Source: Hansfordia pulvinata
Lineage: Eukaryota; Ascomycota; Sordariomycetes; Xylariales
Assembly: GCA_006538405.1 (NCBI GenBank)
Contig: BJKQ01000006.1
Span: forward strand, 1-64,000
DNA length: 64,000 bases
Direction of reading: 5' to 3'
The notes beneath the pieces are model-generated. The model was given only the letters and a program-made list of their open reading frames with translations. It was not told the DNA's origin and did not search any database. Below, one piece after another: positions 21,320 through 34,300 of the stretch. Every line of letters starts with the position of its first letter. Within the stretch, counting starts at the first letter, position 1. Made by a program: the position numbers and the translations under genes.

Positions 21320-22291
21320 ATGGCCCCTCTGAACATCTTCCTTACCGGCGGCAGCGGCTTCATCGGCGGCGCCATCACGCGGCTCGCCTCGGCCGAAGGC
21401 CACACTGTGCGCAGCCTGTCGCGCAGCGAAGCCAGCGACGCCAAAGTGCGCGCCAATGGCGGCGTGCCCGTGCGAGGAGATCTCGTAGGCTCGGACGACG
21501 TGCTGGCGCAGGAGGCCAGAGCCGCCGACGCCGTCTTCTTCCTCGGCGACGCTTTCAACGGCAGCGGCTGGGCGCTGCCTTACACCGAGGTCACGCGCAT
21601 CCACAACGCCTGCATCGACGTCCTGGCCGGCGCCCTGGCCGAGAAGAAGGACGGTGGCCGTCGCCCCCTCGTCTGCGCCTCGGGATCCCTGATCACAACC
21701 CCGCGTCCGGACGGCTCCGAGACCACCGAAGACGACCCGGAGAACCCGGACGCCTTCGTCGACCGCGGCGCCTTCAGCCGGCACGGTCTCGCCTGGACCT
21801 CCCGCGGGGTCAACGTCAGCATGATCCGTCTGGCGCCGTGGGTCTACGGGCACGGCGCCTCGGGCGTCGGCCTGCTGGTGAGCATGGCCGCGCAGTCGGG
21901 GGTCTCCATCGTCGTGGACGGGGGCCAGGCCTGCACCTCCTTTGTGCACGTCGACGATGCCGCCCGCATGTTCCTGCTGGCGGCCCAAGCCGGCGACGCT
22001 GCTTCGGGTCAGTGCTACAACTGCGTCGCCGAAACGTCTGTGCGATACGAGGATTTGGCTCGCGCCGTCGCCGCCACCGTCGGCGTGCCCGTCAAGGAGC
22101 TGACCATGGGAGACGCCGTTGCGCAGCTGGGCGCCTTTTTGGCCGACTTTCTTGTCGCCCCGAACCGCGCGTCAAGCGCGAAAGCCGAGAAACAGCTTGG
22201 CTGGCGGCCACAAGCTGTGGGTGTTTTGGACGACGTTCGAATTGGGTCCTATGTGGCTGCTGCTCAGGAAGCCAAGGCCAAGAAGATGTGA
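21320..22291 (+). CDS. Atypical SDR, NAD(P)-dependent epimerase/dehydratase-like
   Basis: This is a single exon of 323 residues. The N-terminal TGGSGFIG matches the nucleotide-binding GxxGxxG motif of extended SDRs. The downstream layout (SMIRLAPWVYG, then VDGGQACTSFVHVDDAARM, then LGWRP near the C-terminus) is that of the nucleoside-diphosphate-sugar epimerase-like atypical SDRs. A catalytic YxxxK pair is not visible at the expected place, where RHGLAW stands, so classical SDR chemistry cannot be assumed. It is likely a cytosolic NAD(P)-dependent oxidoreductase. It is divergent from the Zn2Cys6 gene and shares its promoter. The start ATG has an A-rich context (TCAAAATGG). Confidence 0.8.
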   Translation: MAPLNIFLTGGSGFIGGAITRLASAEGHTVRSLSRSEASDAKVRANGGVPVRGDLVGSDDVLAQEARAADAVFFLGDAFNGSGWALPYTEVTRIHNACIDVLAGALAEKKDGGRRPLVCASGSLITTPRPDGSETTEDDPENPDAFVDRGAFSRHGLAWTSRGVNVSMIRLAPWVYGHGASGVGLLVSMAAQSGVSIVVDGGQACTSFVHVDDAARMFLLAAQAGDAASGQCYNCVAETSVRYEDLARAVAATVGVPVKELTMGDAVAQLGAFLADFLVAPNRASSAKAEKQLGWRPQAVGVLDDVRIGSYVAAAQEAKAKKM

Positions 22292-25200
22292 TGTCGCATG
22301 CGTGCGGAGATGTGTCTCGTTCTAGAAATGATTCACAGCAGAAGGAAAGGGAGGAAGTAGATCGGGCCTGAACTACACCATACTCTCGACTCCATGACGA
22401 GTAGACAATTGACCACATCTAAGAGATTCCAAGGAGTTTAATGATTGACCCATTTTGATCCTGTCGTTTCGGGAGTTTCGTCAGATTACCATGGAATGTG
22501 CAATTGCCAGTGCACATAAGTTCTTGGCCAGCCCTGGAACCTGGACGTAGAACACAGGAGAAAAGTTAGAAGAAAACCGAATTCACCGTGGCCATCGGAA
22601 AAGAACTAGGAGAAAGTGCGATTTCATTCACGGACTCATATACCCCAGGTGAGCCCGATGTGCGCTCATTGCAAGGAATTCAATATTAATGCCTCATGAC
22701 ACCGGCAGCAACTGGCTGGCTTCTTGAGTTTCTTACGAACCGCTCTATTGGGTTCAAATGGTCGAAGATTGATCTCTCAGGCACGGCTGACTCAAGTTTA
22801 GGCCAGCACCCTGCGGGTGGTTTCTGAATCCCGTGATGCAGTGTATGAGAAGTTTCGGCATTGGTAGAACCTCAATAAGTCACTTCTGAATTTATTACGA
22901 TGCAGGCTTAGCTATTAATAAACTCAGTCACATAAATGCAGTTCGTGTTGGAGTTAGGTCGTCAGGATGCCAAGGGATCGAACGAGGCATGTCCATAAGC
23001 ACTATCCTCGGTGGGCGAAGGGGTGACAGCTTACAGTCGCCTCTTATGTCCGCTCCCTGAATGCCTGAGTCTTTCTCAATAATCGTGGTACTCCTGATCG
23101 ACGGGTTAAGGTGCGGAAAGAAACACGATCCCGGGTGCTCAATTCTGAAGATGTTCTTTATTGACAGGACGACGTACTCACGTCTGGGTAGGGTAGGCGG
23201 GGATGTATGGTAAAGCCGGTTCCGTGACACAATGTAATCTAACGTTGATGGTGTACATCCATGCAGCGTGGGAAAAAAAAATCCAGATAAACTGCTGAAA
23301 TGGGCTTGGAGGCATCGAAACCTGGCGACGCGGACTTCTCCTGTTTTTTTTTCTTTACATTTTAAGAGGTCTGAAGGGGCCGGAGAGGGGAGCCATTGCT
23401 GCACGAATTCCATGAAATGGCCACGGGCGGCTTGTGCGCTGCGCGGCTGATGCATCCATTGAGATGTGTCTGGCCCGGACTCGGGCGGGGTTGGAAGACC
23501 TACCGAAAATAGCCGCCGACTCCAGGTGAAGCAAACATCAGAGCACCAGTCCCGTCGCCCGATGGAAGCGCTCAGGCACCTGCTCCATGCTTGACGAAGC
23601 TCGCCATGGCGTGGTGTACCAGCGGCACCCTCGCAGTGTGGCGTAAGATCACCAGACAATGGCCGCCATCGGGAGAGCATGCTCACAACAAGAACTACGG
23701 CAGATATTAGGATAAGATGTCCTTGGCTTTTGATTGATCATGCGTTTAGGACCGATAACTGGGAAAGCCCAATCGCTTTCCGAGGCTGCTCGTCAACTGT
23801 TAAAGGCATTTGTGAGTGATCACATAGCCGCCCAGCTAATCCCGGTGTTCATTTACTTCTAGTCTCTCCTGCTTCTGCTTCTGAATTGAAAACTCAACAT
23901 TCCAACGGACAAATGCAACAATGCTTAAGCCAGCACGCGCGTAATGTTCATTCCGTCCCGCCGTACAAAGGAACACAGACTGGGTATGGTCTTTGGTCGA
24001 GTTGAGATGAAGGATGAAGCACTGACAGGACTGCGGGCCCAAGTGAACCATGCCGCCCACACATGTTACCGGCGAGCAAGCCGCACGTCAAGTCGGCAAG
24101 GAGTCTTTCAGGGATCGGGCTCCGCTACGTTGGTCCGCGAGCCCCGGACCCTCGTCATGCAGCGAACCGTGATCAGCTTCCAGAGGCAAAGTATGGCTGA
24201 CGCGAGACATGACCTGAATCAGCCGCCACTCTTGCGAGCGGCATTTTTGGCATGATGGCCCACGGGGCTCGATTTCATTCAGCGCGCCCACGATCTTTCT
24301 GGGCAAAGCCAGGCAGGCTAGTGACCGTATAACTGCAACCGTGGTGCAGGGAGCCAATGCCGAGCCCACCATCAGTCAACGACGACGTTTCCACGGCCAT
24401 GTCAACTGGCTCAGTGCCATGATCCATCTCGACGCCTCGTCGTGGGGACAGCGCCCGCTGCAGATCAGCCAGAGGTCTGACTAAAGGTACCTAACGTGAG
24501 AGCAGCCGCCCGGGACCCCTGGCCGAGTATCGTGTTGGTGATGTCCTGTAGATTCGAACGCCGCCATGGGCAAATGCAAATGACAATCGTTCCCCAATCC
24601 GACCAACACATGAGCGACCTCGCTTTAATTCTGCTCACGGCGACCGACCAGAAGCATGCCATCCGAGCGCCTAGAACACCAAGGCTCCTGTCTGGTGTAG
24701 CCATTTTGAAGGCATCCATGGCGAGCGAGGGTAGACTTCTAGGGCTCATGCGTCGGTCTTTATTCGAAGCGCACCGTCGGCATGGTCGCGAGGCGTACGG
24801 TCGGCGTTTATTGGGAGCCGTCGCCAGAGCCTCCCTCGCACTCGTTTGCGACAACAGCACTCTCGCCTCCGGTCCCGCGCCAGCCACCCGCCAAGTCAGG
24901 GGGGCGACCGGTCCGGTTCCCAAATATAAACAATCCCGTGAGCCTGGCTTGCCTGCCAGTTCCAGCAGCAGCTGTGCCTCCACGCACAGGGGACATTTCA
25001 GGGCGCCAAGACGCCGGGCAAGTGGCCCTGGCTGGGGCGCACAGCGGTGGCGATGTGGCACCCGCCGGTGGCACTCGCCAAGATCGGCGGTGGCGGACTT
25101 GGGTGCACCCGTCGAGCCCGTTCCAATTGCGGCAGTACGGGCGATGATGGACCCCGGGCCCACGGCCCCAGGCCCCCCGCGGCACCGCGTGAAGCAACAC

Positions 25201-26639
25201 AATCATCCAGCAGCGTTGTCTTGTTGGTGTTGATTCATCGCCTGCGGATGGGAAGCTGGGGCCTCTCTTGAGATCTGTACCTCTGATGACCCAATGGACC
25301 CCGCGTGTGGCTGCCCGGCTGTGGATGTCGGGTCTTCCTCATTGGGGGGAAGATACCGGTTGTTCGCAGTCGTCAGCCCTCAGCCATCAGGCGCGTGAAT
25401 CCATTGGCGAGCAAAGATCACTTCACAAGATACAGAGTACCACCAACAATCTCAGGTGGTGGAAAGCCTTCCTTTTTCCAGACAATCGGCAGAGGCGCCC
25501 CACGGCCCACGATCCTGGACGTCGCCCACGTGCGGCCGAGAGACAGACTCGGGAGCGCCTGAGGGAATCCAGACAGCGTGGCAGGCCAAGCACCGGGGCA
25601 TTTCGACCAGGATGCTGACGTAGGCCGCCGTCCGCTTGCCTTGACGATTGGCCGGTCCGATGGGGCACGCCGCCACAGCGACGTTGCCATACGTTGCGAG
25701 ATCCATTTGAAGGATTCGTCCAAGCTCGGAATGCGCCCTGCTGGCGGCGAACTCGGCTACCTAAGGCAACTCACAGCTGCCTTCAGCAGGTGGCAAGCGC
25801 CGCGCCGCCAAATCAGTTCGTACCGATTGCAGCCAACAGGGCGTTGCCGGGCCTGGTGCGGTCGGCACCCCTTTTACCTTAACAGCTAGCTAGCTAGTAG
25901 TCACCAACAAGAGATGCTTCAATGGAGGTCATGTGTGCATGGTGATGCGTGCGTACGGGTATGCAGGCAATGAGGCCCCAGCTTAACGTGATCATTCCAA
26001 TCCAGCGATGTGATGCACCAATGCTTGTGTGTATGATGAGAGGGTCTGTCTAAAGAAGCCGGTGGCGTCATGGGCGTGGCCAACCCCCCCCCCCCCCCCC
26101 CTCTCGCAGCCCGCGCGTCTCATGGAAGATTTTCTTATTCCGACCACCGACTCGACACTCGTAGTAACGAGTCCGCGCACAATCGGCATCGCTGGTATCG
26201 CTGCCGCACACAACTACTGCCTCGGTGAACCTGACGCCAAGCCGCGTTGGATCGCCGTGAAGATAGCACCATTCAGGTGAATTGTGCCACAGACTCATTC
26301 GATTATTAGAAGTGAGTGACTGTCAGCGGCCGCAGTGGCCTGAATGCCCTTCTTCGTGCCCCCGGTACCTCCTCGAACGGCAAGGTGGGTGGCTACAGGC
26401 TCAGATAATAAGACCTGCCTAGTGGCAATGGCAACTCCTTCGGGGTGCCAGGGGCAAGAAGCAGGAATGCGGTAACCCGCGTTGCCTGCGCGGCCCACGT
26501 GCTCTAAAAACGGCCAGTGTGGCGTAAAGATTGGGGCCCGCGATATAAAGATTTCGGCATGGTACGGCTCTTTTCTCTTGACTGCCGTTCCCGCTGGAAT
26601 CCCTACCCTACCGATGCGCTACTCATCTCCAGGTCGAAA
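22292..26639. other. 4.3-kb gene-poor interval
   Basis: Open frames up to about 250 codons occur on both strands (for example 22928-23686 minus, and both strands at about 24465-25233), but they mirror each other in GC-rich DNA and show no domains, signal peptides or credible introns. An 18-base C run lies at 26084-26101. I see no transposon termini. It may hold noncoding RNA or a lost gene, but nothing can be supported. Confidence 0.45.
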
Positions 26640-28050
26640 ATGTTGCTGAGAGCCGCTGTTCTTTGGGTTCATCTTCTCACAGTCAGCAGGGGGGCCGTGA
26701 TTGCAAAGCGCGATGTCGACAACTACAAGAGCGACGCCTACACGATAAAGTACAGCCCGGAGGACAGGTTCAAGTCGACAATCGCGGACTTTTTCGACGA
26801 CAACTTTGACAATGCCGACACGGGTCTCAAAGCCGTCGTCACGGACGGCCCGGAAGGTCATTTCAAAGGTAGGGAAGGAGGGGCAGACGGGGCCGCAATG
26901 GGCGCAATGCCGGCTTGCGATGTTGACGCTAACGCACCGCTGCAGTGCCCAAAATGAACGACAAGCTCATCTCCTTCGGCTACTTCATGTTCTCTTTCTG
27001 GGCCCCGACCGCCCTGGTGAATGCCCACAAAGTCGGGGACAACCTCAAGTGCGGCGACTTCGACTGTGGATATCTCGACCAGCTGGGCCTCAAGGTGTAC
27101 GCCAAGTTTCTGACGTCGCCGCCCAAGGCCATGCCAAAGGGCCAGAAGCCGTCCTGGACCACGCGGCTGTTCAACTCGCTCTGGGTCAATCAGCAGGGTA
27201 TCATGGTGATCGACGATGACCACAAGATGATCTTGTCGTATCTCAAGGGCGCGTCCAAATGGCGGCAGTTCAGGAATTTGTAAGCCTTCCCCCGAGTCTA
27301 ACCAGGCTGGAGATGCATCCCCACTGACCCGGATTCCGCGCCAACAGCCTGTTGGCGGTTCCCACCCAAGCCACGGGCAAGATAGGCGCAGCGCCAGTGT
27401 ACGGCATACCAGGCGGCAAGGTGCACCTGGGCATGCACCGTGCGGCCAGCGAGGTCTACACCCAGATCAAAGCGGCCTTTGAGAAGGCACACAAGGAGAA
27501 CCCGGAGCACACCCTGGTCGTCGGGGGCCACTCGATGGGGGGCGCCACCTCGATCCTAATTGCGACCCGGCTGGTCAATGACAAGACGTTCGACGTGAGT
27601 GACGATGCAAAGAAGAACATGAAGATCTTCTCCGCCGGCTCAGGTAGGTGCGGGAACCAGGCGTTCGACGCCGGCGTGATGAAGCTGTTCCCCGACCTCA
27701 TGCGATTCACAAACCAAGACGACCTGTACCCAAGCTACCCTCCGCTTTGGTGGGGCTATGCCCACACGCCAGTCGAGGTTTGGACGGAGAGCACAAAAGT
27801 GGAAGGGGACGATGGCTTCGAATTCAAGGTCCGTCTCTGCACGGGCTACACCAACCAGGAATGCGGCGCCATGGCTGCCCGCAAGGCAGTGAAAACCAAC
27901 CCCAAGGACCGTCACTTTGAGTTCTTCGGCCACACTCGGAACAAGAAAGACACGCATTCGAGCCTGCTGGGAAGAGACGCTATATTCTCGAGACAAGATA
28001 TCGAAGGGGTCTCGGACGATGCGAATGCAACTCTGGCGCTCGGCGGATGA
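26640..28050 (+). CDS. Secreted class 3 lipase, three exons
   Basis: Exons are 26640-26868, 26946-27279 and 27348-28050 (421 residues). Introns of 77 and 68 bp have GTAGGG and GTAAGC donors, GCTAAC and CTGAC branch points and CAG acceptors, and the phases close. The N-terminus MLLRAAVLWVHLLTVSRGA is a signal peptide, followed by KR at about 23-24. The nucleophile elbow GHSMGG places the catalytic serine at about residue 250; the preceding strand HTLVVGG is typical of alpha/beta hydrolases. A candidate catalytic Asp lies in NQDDLYP and a candidate His in the C-terminal FFGHTRNKKDTHSS region. Family members hydrolyse triacylglycerols outside the cell. Confidence 0.88.
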
Positions 28051-29393
28051 ATGAAGTCGTCCAATGACTCCCCCTAGTAAGAATCCTTTCCGCTCCACGC
28101 GGATCGGAGACGACCTTCGGGACAGCATCTCCGCAGAAGCCTTCCTCTGGCCCTGGGCACGCACCAGAGTCGCTGCCATTCTGGGCGTCCACAGGAAGCA
28201 ACACTCCAAACCCGTTCATGACATGAACGCCCTCGTTCGCGCGGGTGGGGTTGCATGGCCGCAGGAGCGTCGATGCTCCTCAAGGCCAGGCGAATCTATC
28301 GTTGGCGGGACAGACTCAGATTCAGCTTACACCCTTTCTAATGAAGGAGAAGCAATCGTACTCGATCGAGTGGTCTCAACCATGACTGGCCCCGGCGCTG
28401 TTACCCACTCAGCGGTCAGACTCCCGCTGCGAGGAGCCGGGAGGGTTCGGCGTCGGGGCTCCGATTGCCGCAGCGCCGCGCCGCACGTCGACCTGAGCCT
28501 TGACGTGGCAGCTGGACATGAACTGTGGAGTGTGCGAAGTGCGATCTGAGAAGACCCTCGGCATCGGCTTCGAGCCGCCTCGAGCTACTGACTCGGGACA
28601 CCCAAGCAGCGGAAATACAGGCGCGAACTCGGAACTCGGGCTCCAATTTAGCCTACTACTTGGTTATCAAAGTCCGACACTTACATATTATAATTCTGAT
28701 GTACAAATACCCTTTATAGCAAACTATAGCAGCTTCAACCCCAAATACAGACTCCTGGTTATTAGATCCGACTTGACTGCCATTGACTGAGTATTCGTAG
28801 CGTGTTTACCATGGGAAATAAAACCCGCGGTGAGGTCTTCGTGGCTTGCCTATTACGCCCTACGAGCCCGCGTCGAAACGCACAAGACCGACAAGCATCA
28901 TACGTATCCGTAGTCGGTACTAACGCCCGATGGCAGTCGTAGCGAGCGAAGCGCAGGCATTTCCTTCCTGCACGACATGATTACCTACATGCCCGGATGT
29001 GCAAGGGTAAGCTGCCCCGGTACGCACCCAAGGGCGATATGTGGAATTCGTGAGGACCTCATCTCCACTGCCCTACCCGTTGACCGTGAATCGGGGTTCC
29101 CCAACGCTTGCGAAAGCTTCACGTGTTAAGTTGACGGGTCCGGAACACTGGCGGCTATTGACAAGGGACAGGCTCCAGTGGGTACCCAGCACAAGTTCAC
29201 GAACATTAAAGGCAAGTGGTTTGAATCCACTTAAGCTACCCCGCGACCACCCCACGCCAGCCAGTGCCTCTTGCTCGTTGCTTGACGAACAAAAGCGGCA
29301 CGTATTTGAATCTGTATCGCCATCTGCCACCATTGAAGAACTAGAACCGTTCTTATCTCCCCTGCCGCTCTTCGCCAGGGAATAGTCCACAAA
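28051..29393. other. Intergenic, no gene recognised
   Basis: No family-like frame was seen. The interval 28660-28780 is locally AT-rich. The right end leads directly into the broken DUF6604 gene, for which no ATG was found. Confidence 0.45.
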
Positions 29394-32154
29394 GTGCCCC
29401 TGCCACTGCCACTCGTGGGCGTGTACGCACGGTATAAACAGGACACGGACTCGGTTGCGTCGTGGCTGGCAATCACAGCTAAAGGCCATGGCTACCCCCA
29501 CCCGCTCTCGGGCGACACGACACCAGCACCGCCCGCGGCCTCGAAGCGCCTCAAGGGCAAAGCGAGAAAAGAGGCCAAGAAGGCCCAATCTTCCGCGTCG
29601 GGAGATCAGAATGCTGCCGCCGCCACGACCAACTCCAAGAAGTACACGATCGCCATCAAGGATTTCATCCCGCTCGCCGAGTTCATCTCGTCGAAGAAGC
29701 CCGTCATCCCCGTGCCGGATTTCTTCTCCAAGATCCTCACGCGCGTCATCACCGCGCGCACTGATTTCGGCGCCGACCTGGCTGACCACAGCGAGCACCT
29801 GGAGGACGAGCAGTCGGATCAACGCCACTCGCACTTCGTCGGGGTCCTGCAGAGGGTCCGGGAGCTCTTGTCGCCGGATCTCGACCCCATCATGCCGCCA
29901 GCCCCTGGCCCCGAGACCCCGGAGTCCGGAGGGCTATCCACGCGCTTCCAGGCTTTGGGGTCTACGAGCCGTCCGAGGCTTTTCTTGCCGCCTCCCCGGC
30001 CGACAGCGCGGCCGGCCCGGCTACCGAGAGCGATGTGGTCTACGAGGTCGAACCTGCCACCTCTTTGTACGACGCCCTGTTCGTGTACACCCTGCTGCTA
30101 GACGACTTGCGCATCATCCGCAGCCACATCGAATGGATCTGGAAGAACTATCGCGACAGCGTCTTCGACGTTGCAGTCGCTAGCGTATCCACCGACGCAG
30201 CCATCGACCTCGCTCGCAACACCATAGAGAGCGCCCTCCCTGGACGGCCCTCCCGACAGCCAGGAGTGGAAGAATGGGCTTTTGGGTCTGGCGCAGAAGT
30301 TCTTGCTCATCCAGGCTCTGCTCAAAGGGTATCCTCTGGATGAGATAATGTCGGCCCAGAAGAAGGGGAGGTTCAACCACGGTCGGATATATGACCTTGC
30401 CGATGAGCTCTACATGAACGCTTTCCACCAGCTGGTCAGCATGAAGGAGATCCTCAACCCCCAGGAAGCACCCATGATCGACGAGCGGGCCCTGCCCCCC
30501 TACCTTCCAGATCAACGCCCGTCAATGACCGGTGATCAAAAGTCTGCTCAGGATCAAGGCCAGCTGATGGGTGTTTTCACCGACCTGGTAGTTTGCAACC
30601 GCTACCTGAAGACCTGGGCTGCCAGCGACGAGCTGCTTCGCGGGTGCAGGAGATGGACAAGACCGGCAAGTGCCCCTTCCGGCTCGTCTTCGCCGCGCAG
30701 ATCTACCTTGATATCCATCACATTCTGGGTGCAGAGGCCGAACGTGGGTTTCGCGAGCTGGCCGAGGCGACGAATTTCATGAAGAATGACATCAACAAGC
30801 ATCTGGAGTTCCACTCCAAGCTCAAGATCCAGTCCTGGCCAGCGAGCAATGACCAGAAACTGCGCGAGCTCAACCAGCGAATTCAGTTCATCGCCGATGA
30901 TCCCATCGGCGCTCTGAAAGCCAAGACGTATGCGCAATATGGGGTCTCTCCGCCGTCCGATCTAGCATACCAGGGCCTGCTGCGTCGCTGCCCCCTGATC
31001 TCGGGTCTCGTCCTATTCGGCTTCCGTGCTGAGTATCACGAGCTTGGCATGGCAATCTCCAATACCTGGGGCTCCCTCATGGCATCGGCACATTTGTACA
31101 ACGCGCTGCAGCAGGAGAAGCTTCTGGACGGTGTCTGGCCGGACCTCGAAATTGTCTTGACCAACATGGGACTGGACAGCTTCTTCGTCGGGGGCGAGGC
31201 TCCTCGCGATCGCGTAGACTATTTTAAGAAGATGTGTCTGCAGCTGGGCGTGTCTGCCACGGCCTTCGCGGGGCCCGGCCGACGGCGCACCAACGTATCC
31301 AGTATGCACTCGAAAGCCGGCCCCCGCGGGCTTAAGGAGGGTGTTCCAGTATCGCGGATGTTCTACGATCGATACCTGTTCGACACGGTAGGTCTGAACC
31401 GGTTCTACTTGCCCAAACACAGAGAGCGCATGGGTCCGCCAGGGCCTCCACACTGACAGACATACAACCACCAGGGTCGAGTCGGATGGACGACGAAGAT
31501 GCTTGAAACCATCGCTTACCGCAGTAATTACGGGTCTCCCGAGAGCGGCGAGGATGGGACTTTCGAAATGTTGCGCAAAGAGCTCGGTGCCGAAAAGCGC
31601 GGCGCAACGGTCAACGACAAGGCGCAGGAGAAAGCGCCCCTTTCGTCGCCTGGGGACGTGATCAAGTCACTGGCGCTGTCGCTTCAGGCCGAAGCGATCG
31701 AGCTGGCCTACCCTCTGCCATTGCTACATCGCCAATGCTGGCGCCTGCTTCGAGCTGTAAAAGAAAGCTGCGATCCAATTCTTCGAGACATGTAAGTCTA
31801 CCAATGATGGTCCTCGAACTGACGCCAAATCGAATGTGTTACTGACCGGTTCCCGCCTCTTAGTCGTAAGGAACCCTTGACCTATGCGCTGCCATGTGCT
31901 CAGTGAACAACCTAAGGGAACTGCTAACTCCTAGAGCAGACGGGCCCGCATACCTGGAGCGCGAGTTTCAGCTACCATTCGCTGTGCATATGATCTTGGC
32001 CATGGGGTGCGAGCCGACCTCTCCTTCGGGCGACCGATTGCGTGGCGAGGCCGCGAATGCGGTCAACGGCATGTTCTCGTCCGGGGCTCATCGTATGGTC
32101 CTGCGCTTCTTGGAGACTCTGCGCATCGCGGGAGAGTTCCAAGAAGAGGCTTAG
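29394..32154 (+). pseudogene. DUF6604-domain gene with lost start and frameshifts
   Basis: The reading begins VPLPLPLVGVYARYKQDTD, which matches the N-terminus of fungal DUF6604 proteins, but the first codon at 29394 is GTG where ATG is expected. The family-like reading then changes frame near 29957-29960 (one base short in a GGGG run, before VYEPSEAFLAA), near 30245-30255 (one base extra or two missing, before SQEWKNGLLGLAQKF) and near 30639-30643 (one base short, before VQEMDKTGKCPF). Two introns are convincing: 31388-31474 (GTAGGT, CTGAC, CAG) and 31792-31934 (GTAAGT, GCTAAC, TAG). The tail is in frame to 32154. It is either a pseudogene or a gene with assembly indels; an upstream first exon is not excluded. 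Function of the domain is unknown. Confidence 0.7.
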
Positions 32155-34300
32155 TGGAGGGCAGACACGACAAGCAAAGCACCCGCTCCATTTGGGCTGA
32201 GAATCCCATGGTCTAAATTCACGATCGCTTGGACGCGCAAGCTGATGCCCTGGAAACATCAGCACCGGAGTGGGCCAAACCTTGCTGGCAGTTCACTGGC
32301 AATGGGGACAGTAAATGCCCCCCGGCGCCCAGGCTTCGCAACGCAGGGCCCGGTCTGCCACATCGAAAATGATGGACAAGAAAGACATGGTGCCCGGGCA
32401 TTGAGGCAATGCGTGAGGGGGAGGGGCCGTATCTCGCCGCACGGCGCGTTGTGGCCAAAAGTTTCTAAAGAAAGATCAGGCGCATCTGTACACAGGTCCT
32501 TCTCGCCACATAACTGCATGGGTAAAGTACCTTCAGTAGGAAGCCTCAGTCAGCCCCATACGCCAGATTACTTGGTTGGTGTGGCAGGGGTATGGGGACA
32601 CCCGCGCCGTGCAGAGCCCGCACCGACACGCGCGGCTGTTGATCCCGCAGGCGACATTGTGGCTACCTGGGTAGGTAGGTTTGTAGGATCGAGCCCGAGC
32701 TCGTCACTTGGTTTCCGTGCTTCGCGATACTGGCTACCCGATTACCTGATGAGGCGTGGTCGGTCGGGTGGGTTGCGAGGGGCAGCAGCAAAGCAGTCAG
32801 GCGTTGTACTCGTTTCGAAGTTGTTGCTCTGTTTGCGCACCGCCTGCAATATATCCACGGGCTCTACGGCCCCTTTAGGGAAGTCGCAAGTCGCCCCTTC
32901 TGCACCAGTCGTGTCGTGTGTGAGTCGCCGCCGGCTGCGTGTTAGCCCATCCGTCGGGTCCTGTGCGGGCAAATGCCAACCTTTTGAGGGGATCAGTGGC
33001 GAGAAGGGACTTTGATGAGAGCACCAGTGTCTTTGGGCTCAACCCGAGACCGAATCTGGAAGCGAAGAAGTGACAACTTTCCGATCCGCCAGCGTCTGAT
33101 CAAGCGACGACGGACCCTTGGTCGATCGTTCTCGCCTGGGCTGTGTGCACCAGGGAGTTTGGTTGATCACTTCGGTTTCCTAGGAACAGGTGCGGCAGTT
33201 GTTGGTCGCCAGCGAGTTGTTTCCACGCCACTGCTTACATGACATTTCGCGAGGGCGAAACTGGTGGATGCATGCGTACGCTAGGGTGCCACGGGTGCAC
33301 ACGCTACGCGCCTCTCCAAAGCTTGACAAAATTAAGTGTCAGCACGTCCCCACCGGGTCAGAGGTCGACGTCCGCCGCCGAGGTTCTGGTTGAAGGTGAG
33401 GTAGTCAATCAGTAATAGTATCGGATGCCGGGATGGGGGCTCAAGTTGGATCAGACTCGCTTTGGCTGTGTGGCCAGCCTGAACGGCCAGCCAGCAACTC
33501 CGCGTGCATGTAGGTAAGGTACTCATAAATTCGACACAGGAAATGCCAACCGAAATAGCCGTGCAAGTCGAAAGCACGGAAACTTCCATTCCGCACGCAA
33601 TGCCGCAGCCTGCCTCTCGAGAGCCGGTCTTGCCGTGCCTGAGCCGGTCGCAGGAGCGACTGCCTGGGTTGGAGGGAAGCAACCCTGGCGCTGAACACGA
33701 GTCGACACTGGACAGCAGCATCATGGTTTACCGCCCGCCGCGACTAAACGAGCTGTCGCGGGACTCTCCTTCGCCGCCCGTGGCGCGCACATGAGATCCC
33801 TCTGGTATCCCCGGTGCCACCTGGGCCTCAGGCCTGGGTGCTTTCCCGTCCGGTCGGTCAGAGCATGGGATCCTGCGTGAGAATAACCTTTGCCACGCCT
33901 CGCCTCGGCCGACCCACGGGGACCCTTCGCGTAAGAGCGGGCGGGTTACCTAAAGGCGCCCGCCAGTCATCCAGATGCTGGTGCTGCGGTGGTGTCTCGG
34001 GCAGGCGGGTCGCAAAATGGCCGGGCTTGCCGGGCCTGGAGCGCCCGCCTTGCTGTCTGTGGCGTGAAGGATTGTCCGCTCCCTCGGCCACTGTCAGTCC
34101 TCGCCACCAGAGAGGCTCGGGGAGGCAATGGCGAAATGCAGTAGTCTTGGGAACAGGTCCTGCTCACGGCAATGACCAGAATCGGCCGCCGGCATAAAAG
34201 ATATCCGGCTGCTCATCTGTGTGCATCGTGCCCCTCTGTGTTCCGCTCACGACCTTGTTTTTTTTGGAACCAACTGCACTCGACTCTCGGCAAAGCAAAC
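32155..34300. other. Intergenic, no gene recognised
   Basis: A 256-codon plus-strand frame (32245-33015) and several shorter ones are open but lack domains or consistent composition. The promoter of the membrane protein gene lies at the right end, with a T run at 34257-34265 close to the ATG. Confidence 0.45.

Noticed and set aside
22928..23686. 252-codon minus-strand open frame
   Set aside because: Begins and ends without promoter or splice context, mixed Cys/Trp/Arg-rich composition and no family features; probably chance.
24465..25233. Two ~245-codon frames open on opposite strands
   Set aside because: They mirror each other in GC-rich DNA, both are Arg/Ala/Pro/Gly/Ser-rich without domains.
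29455..30183. 242-codon Arg/Ser-rich plus-strand frame
   Set aside because: Out-of-frame shadow of the DUF6604 coding sequence.
32245..33015. 256-codon plus-strand frame
   Set aside because: Composition shifts along its length, no domain, opposite strand frames equally open.
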